Source of the DNA: Cytospora piceicola
Lineage: Eukaryota; Ascomycota; Sordariomycetes; Diaporthales; Cytosporaceae
Direction of reading: 5' to 3'
NCBI GenBank assembly: GCA_023375675.1
Contig: JALQBC010000009.1
Span: forward strand, 1,178,001-1,242,000
Length of the DNA stretch: 64,000 bases
Made by a program: the position numbers and the translations under genes. Below the pieces are notes generated by a model that searched no databases, was not told where the DNA came from, and saw only the letters and a program-made list of their open reading frames with translations. Positions within the stretch are counted from its first letter, which is position 1; each line of letters opens with the position of its first letter. Below, piece by piece: positions 60,337-64,000 of this stretch.

Positions 60337-60501
60337 CAAATAAACTGATTTGGTGACTAAAAGAGACAAGTGGTATCGTGATGCATGCGATGCGAAGTAT
60401 TCGTCCTGGAAGACTTCGGATATGATATCGAGGGGGTATAGAAAAACTCAAACATAGTAAACAATGGAAAGGACTCGTGGTCTGGATGGCATCATGCGCC
60501 A

Positions 60502-62405
60502 CTAGCATTGATGTTGGTTTTGGTGTTGCTCTATTGTCTGGTGATTTTGCTGCTGCTGAGGATGAGTCGTGATCTGTGCAGGCGTCATCTGCGGCGTCGT
60601 GAAATCCTCGGATGGCAGTTGCTCGCCCGGCTCGACTTTGGGCTTCGCCGTGGTGGAAGCAGCCAGTCTCTGATGACTGCTTTCTCTACGCCGCTTGGGA
60701 GCATCTTTGATCTTGGGATGCGTGTGGCACTGCCGTCAATAGTTAGCAGCAGCTCAAGACCGCAATCATAAGATTTATGAAGAATCACCTTGTAAGCATG
60801 GCGGAACCAAGTTGTGCCCTTCTTCTTGCTGTTAACCAGCGCAATCCAATCATTGCAGCTGCCACAGAGACCCTCCCAAACATCCGGGTTGCCATCCATG
60901 CGCCTCATATCCTGGGGCTCTTGAAACGGTTGACCCGTTGCGGCACTAATGCCATGCGTGAAGCTCTTATCATACCAAAATGCCGAGTTCTTCAGCACCA
61001 GCCAACGTCCAGGCTTGCAGATCCCGCACCAGCCCTCGCGCTTGTTTCCGTGACCGCGAACCCATTTCGGGGTGTACAGATCACCGTCGAACCGCATTTC
61101 CTGCTCATGGGGTATCATGTCCGGATCGGAATGGTTCATGTCCTCTGGAGGCGGCGGGATTTGTTCCTCGTGCAATGCTGCGAACAGATCCGGGGGGTCC
61201 GAGAGATCCGTGTAGTGGCTATGTAAAGAGTGAGGATCGGCGTTGCTCTGAAGCATCCGGAATAGGCCATGGGGGAGGAGTGGAGGCGGGTTCTCGAACT
61301 GTTGTGCATCGGGGTGGAAACTCTGAGATGGCAACTGCGAGGGCAACAGTATGTTGTTATGTTGGAATGCGGCCGGGTGGCTGCGTCCCATGAAGAACTG
61401 CTGCTGTTGAGTTGCTTGCAAGTTGCCAAAATTCAGTGGAATCTGGTTGTTTTGTATCGTAGGCGATGAGTGCCCAGAGGTAATGCGGGGCCCATATGCC
61501 TCGGGGGTGTGTTGATAAACAAATGGCGCGGCCCGTCGGTTTTGCATTGTCCCGTAGGTCCCTGTCGACCAACGCTTATGTCTGGAAGGCTCAACGCTGT
61601 ATGGTGCAGAACGTAATCCTGGTCGCGGGGATGGCGATGCGCGCCCTCTGCTCTGGGTCCTGACCAGCCCTGATCGGCTCTGCGGTGTCATACGTGGTGA
61701 GGCTACTGGCGAGAGTTGCTTCGAAGACATCAAAGAGTTTCTGTTCGATGGCAGAGGATACTCGGAGGTGAACGAGAGAGCATCGGAAAGAGCTGTTGAG
61801 AAGTCGTCGTAAGATGTCATGTCCGAGAGTCCACCGGAAGTGGACATTGTAAACGACGAGCCTGACATACGTCGAGGGTTCAACCCATTTTCGAAGTTGA
61901 TCGAGTCACCATCTAGGGGCTGTTCGGGGTAGCGCATGTCGAGGACCTGGACGGATTCGTCGGTAGTATACGCGTGACCAATAGTCCTGTCGGCCTCGAT
62001 GCCGTGCATCTCCAGGTTGTCCTCAATGGGCTTCTGCATCCATTGCCCTACCGTTTCCATCAGCTCCAGCTCGTATCTCAGAATGCAGTCATGAAGCTTA
62101 CCGTTCTCAAAAGTTGTCGGCGAGTAGTAATCCTGGTGGACTGAGATGGGTCTCGATGAGACAGTATCACTTGGTTTCTGCTGTTGTTGCTGTTGCATAG
62201 AGAGAGTCGACGAGTCCCAAGCTGGTATGCCATGATAGCTATCCTCCGCGCAGAAAGAGAAGCCCTCATGAATGGTTGCTGGTCTGGGTCGCATGCCCGA
62301 TGGAGTTGGCGTGGTCCACACTTCATGGGTCGTAGCTGACATCCCTTCAGAGTTGAGTGGTACCTGATAAGGAGTAGCGTACATCTGTGCCTGGCTCGAA
62401 TCCAT
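60502..62405 (-). CDS. Rua1_C-domain transcription regulator (614 aa)
   Basis: Two exons, 62,405-60,789 and 60,729-60,502, join to 614 codons. The 59-nt intron (CTAAC branch site) sits in phase 0 just before the cysteine of CHTH. The C-terminal region (about 444-543) matches the Rua1 C-terminal domain: WVRGHGNKREGWCGIC, a SAFWYDKSFTHGIS segment, EGLCGSC, and WFRHAYKCHTH, giving metal-ligand candidates C460, C463, C514, C517, H536, C540, H541 and H543. Rua1 of Ustilago maydis activates ustilagic acid biosynthesis genes; the target here is unknown. A basic KRRR run follows the domain and could direct nuclear import. The N-terminal 440 residues are Ser/Pro/Gln-rich with Q71-76; the tail is Gln/His-rich. 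The start is the first in-frame ATG; 33 upstream codons' worth of bases contain no other ATG in frame. Confidence 0.88.
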
Positions 62406-64000
62406 GACAGCAAGGAGCAAATAGTAGGTGAGTATCAAATAAAGAAGGCCAGTAGCTAGGTGAAGACAATGTCGTATTAGCAGGATTACATGGATAGCAG
62501 AAGTTAGGCTAGAGGTGTTGGGTCGTCAGGGGTTCCATGTTGCCAACATGCAGACTCCTCATGCGATATGTAACATACTTGCATATATGGACGAGCCGGA
62601 AGCAATGGCAGGGCAGAAGAATGACTTTCGGTATTACTCAAATTCCCCGATGCTTGGCTGGCGTCGAAAGTGTTCAGGGTAAGAGGTGCTGGGCGGTTGA
62701 AGAAGTAATGAACGAGTAGTAGATAGATCTAAGGATCGGGTATCGGTCGAGTTTCCGAGGCAAGAGACCTTTGTAAGTAGGACAGTAAAAAGGAACGAAG
62801 AGCCTTGCATCAAATAGCGGATGAATGGAGGCCAGAGTTAATTTTTGCGGTGGAAAGAGAAAAGGAGCGTGGTGAGTTGTATTAGTACAACTCGTTGTTG
62901 GCTTGAAGGGAGTACATGCAACTGGCGTCCGTCGGTAAGGGGGAGGAGGTGGTGGAGCCAGCCGTGGCTGTATCATAGAGCAGTGGTCTACAGCAGAAAA
63001 GATACAATAGGTCGAGGAAGTAAAAATAAAAAGGAGTGACTATCAGTAGGCTTGAAGGCAAGAGAAAAGCTAGGTTGGGCAGTGGGCATGACGGGGAAAG
63101 ACGAGAAAAGAGGGCCAGATGAGAGGGCCAGTGCAAGAGGTATTAAAGAATGTACCGTAGTATTGGGGAAGGCACCGGCCGTGAATCGTCCAAGTTCTGG
63201 TAGGGACAGACTCGGAACACCGGTAGGTGCTAGGCCAGGATCCCTGATACAATCTTGGGCTGGATGTATTCCGTGAGCTCGAATGAGGGTGGGTAGCTAC
63301 AGTTCCGCTTGGCCCTGCTCTAAAGGGGAAGAATGCAAGGATTCAAACTTAGACAAGGTCTACAATGTTGCATCCGGACGTTGACTCTGTAGGCATTTGC
63401 TGTGGGGGATCAGAGAGGTCGAAGTGCCAGTGACGGACCCATAAGACTCTTATTTTGGAATCAGGGAACATGGGTCCTTGTCAAGGCTGTCGGCTTGCGA
63501 GAAGAGCAAGGGCGGAAAGGCCCACAATGAACGTGGAGATACTCGAAGAGAAAGGGAGGGAGTGTCCAATCGGGACACGTAATAGTCTACGGCAGTAGAC
63601 AACGCCATGACAAGAGAGGAAAAGGCTGTGACGTTTGGAGTAGTGAAAGCGACATGACAGAAGAATACCGGGATGCCCGTTTATAGTTTACTATGTTATT
63701 GTGTCGAGGACCCATTTCTTTCTGTCGTTCAGCCCTGAGGAGCCCAGGCAGGCGGGCCAGCCGGGCCCGAGGTGGTAGGAGGGGTTCCAATGGATACCGA
63801 GGAGGGACGCTTGTCTCAGTTGCAATGAGGAGCTTTGATGAATGCAATTGCTATCAGTGATTTAGCTGCGAGGGAGGGCATCTGGACTGCGTCTGCGTCT
63901 GATTGAGACCGACCAACCAAACTGGAGGTTGGCAGCCTGATCTCAGAAGAAGACCAATCGGTGGACGCTAGGCTGGAATATTGGCCAGTAGTTTGAGCCT
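62406..64000. other. Upstream region of the Rua1-type gene
   Basis: About 1.6 kb of ordinary-composition DNA to the window edge. It should include the promoter and 5' UTR of the Rua1-type gene, with several small upstream ATG frames on the minus strand. I see no further gene, tRNA or repeat. Confidence 0.55.

Larger units (their letters stand above)
54525..60501. other. Gene-poor interval of about 6 kb
   Basis: Normal base composition, but no open frame with a recognisable domain or convincing splice-linked exons. It includes the upstream region of the PHD gene and the 3' flank of the Rua1-type gene. Simple repeats and a repeated palindrome are listed separately. Non-coding RNA, long UTRs or a large regulatory region are possible. 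Confidence 0.6.

Overview
The window is nuclear DNA of a filamentous ascomycete (Pezizomycotina; Sordariomycetes is my best guess, not proven). It is split into two compartments that meet near position 43,545. Evidence for a fungus: short introns with GT..AG ends and CTAAY/CTGAC-type branch sites, an Efg1 and a Mio/Sea4 orthologue, a Rua1_C transcription regulator, and a long block that looks like repeat-induced point mutation (RIP).

Positions 1 to about 43,545 are extremely AT-rich. CpA and TpG are almost absent by eye, TpA dominates, and CpG is still common, which is the footprint of CpA-directed RIP. No intact gene is visible. The only relic I can name firmly is a Ty3/Gypsy retrotransposon on the + strand (about 640 to 4,320), with protease, reverse transcriptase, RNase H and integrase recognisable once TAA/TAG are read as mutated CAA/CAG. 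The rest holds unclassified mutated DNA and many local tandem arrays with units of 12, 15, 31-32, 42, 49, 51, 60, 66 and 69 bp. It also holds a CCTTAA hexamer array at 19,679-19,795. Three unrelated minisatellites (42,417-43,545) are stacked against the border.

Positions 43,546 to 64,000 have ordinary base composition and carry five protein genes, all with introns reconstructed here: a two-domain double-stranded-RNA-binding protein (-), the rRNA-processing factor Efg1 (-), the SEACAT/GATOR2 subunit Mio/Sea4 (+), a PHD-finger protein (-) and a Rua1_C-domain transcription regulator (-). Efg1 and Mio are divergent and share a 937-bp intergenic region. Mio and the PHD gene converge. A gap of about 6 kb (54,525-60,501) has no gene I can support but carries microsatellites and three copies of the palindrome TACCTAGGTA.

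The genes do not form an obvious pathway. Efg1 (ribosome biogenesis) and Mio (TORC1 amino-acid signalling) both relate to growth, but their adjacency may be ordinary synteny. The most interesting part of the window is the compartment border: the stop codon of the dsRNA-binding gene lies only about 190 bp from heavily mutated, probably heterochromatic DNA, and the gene itself looks unharmed.
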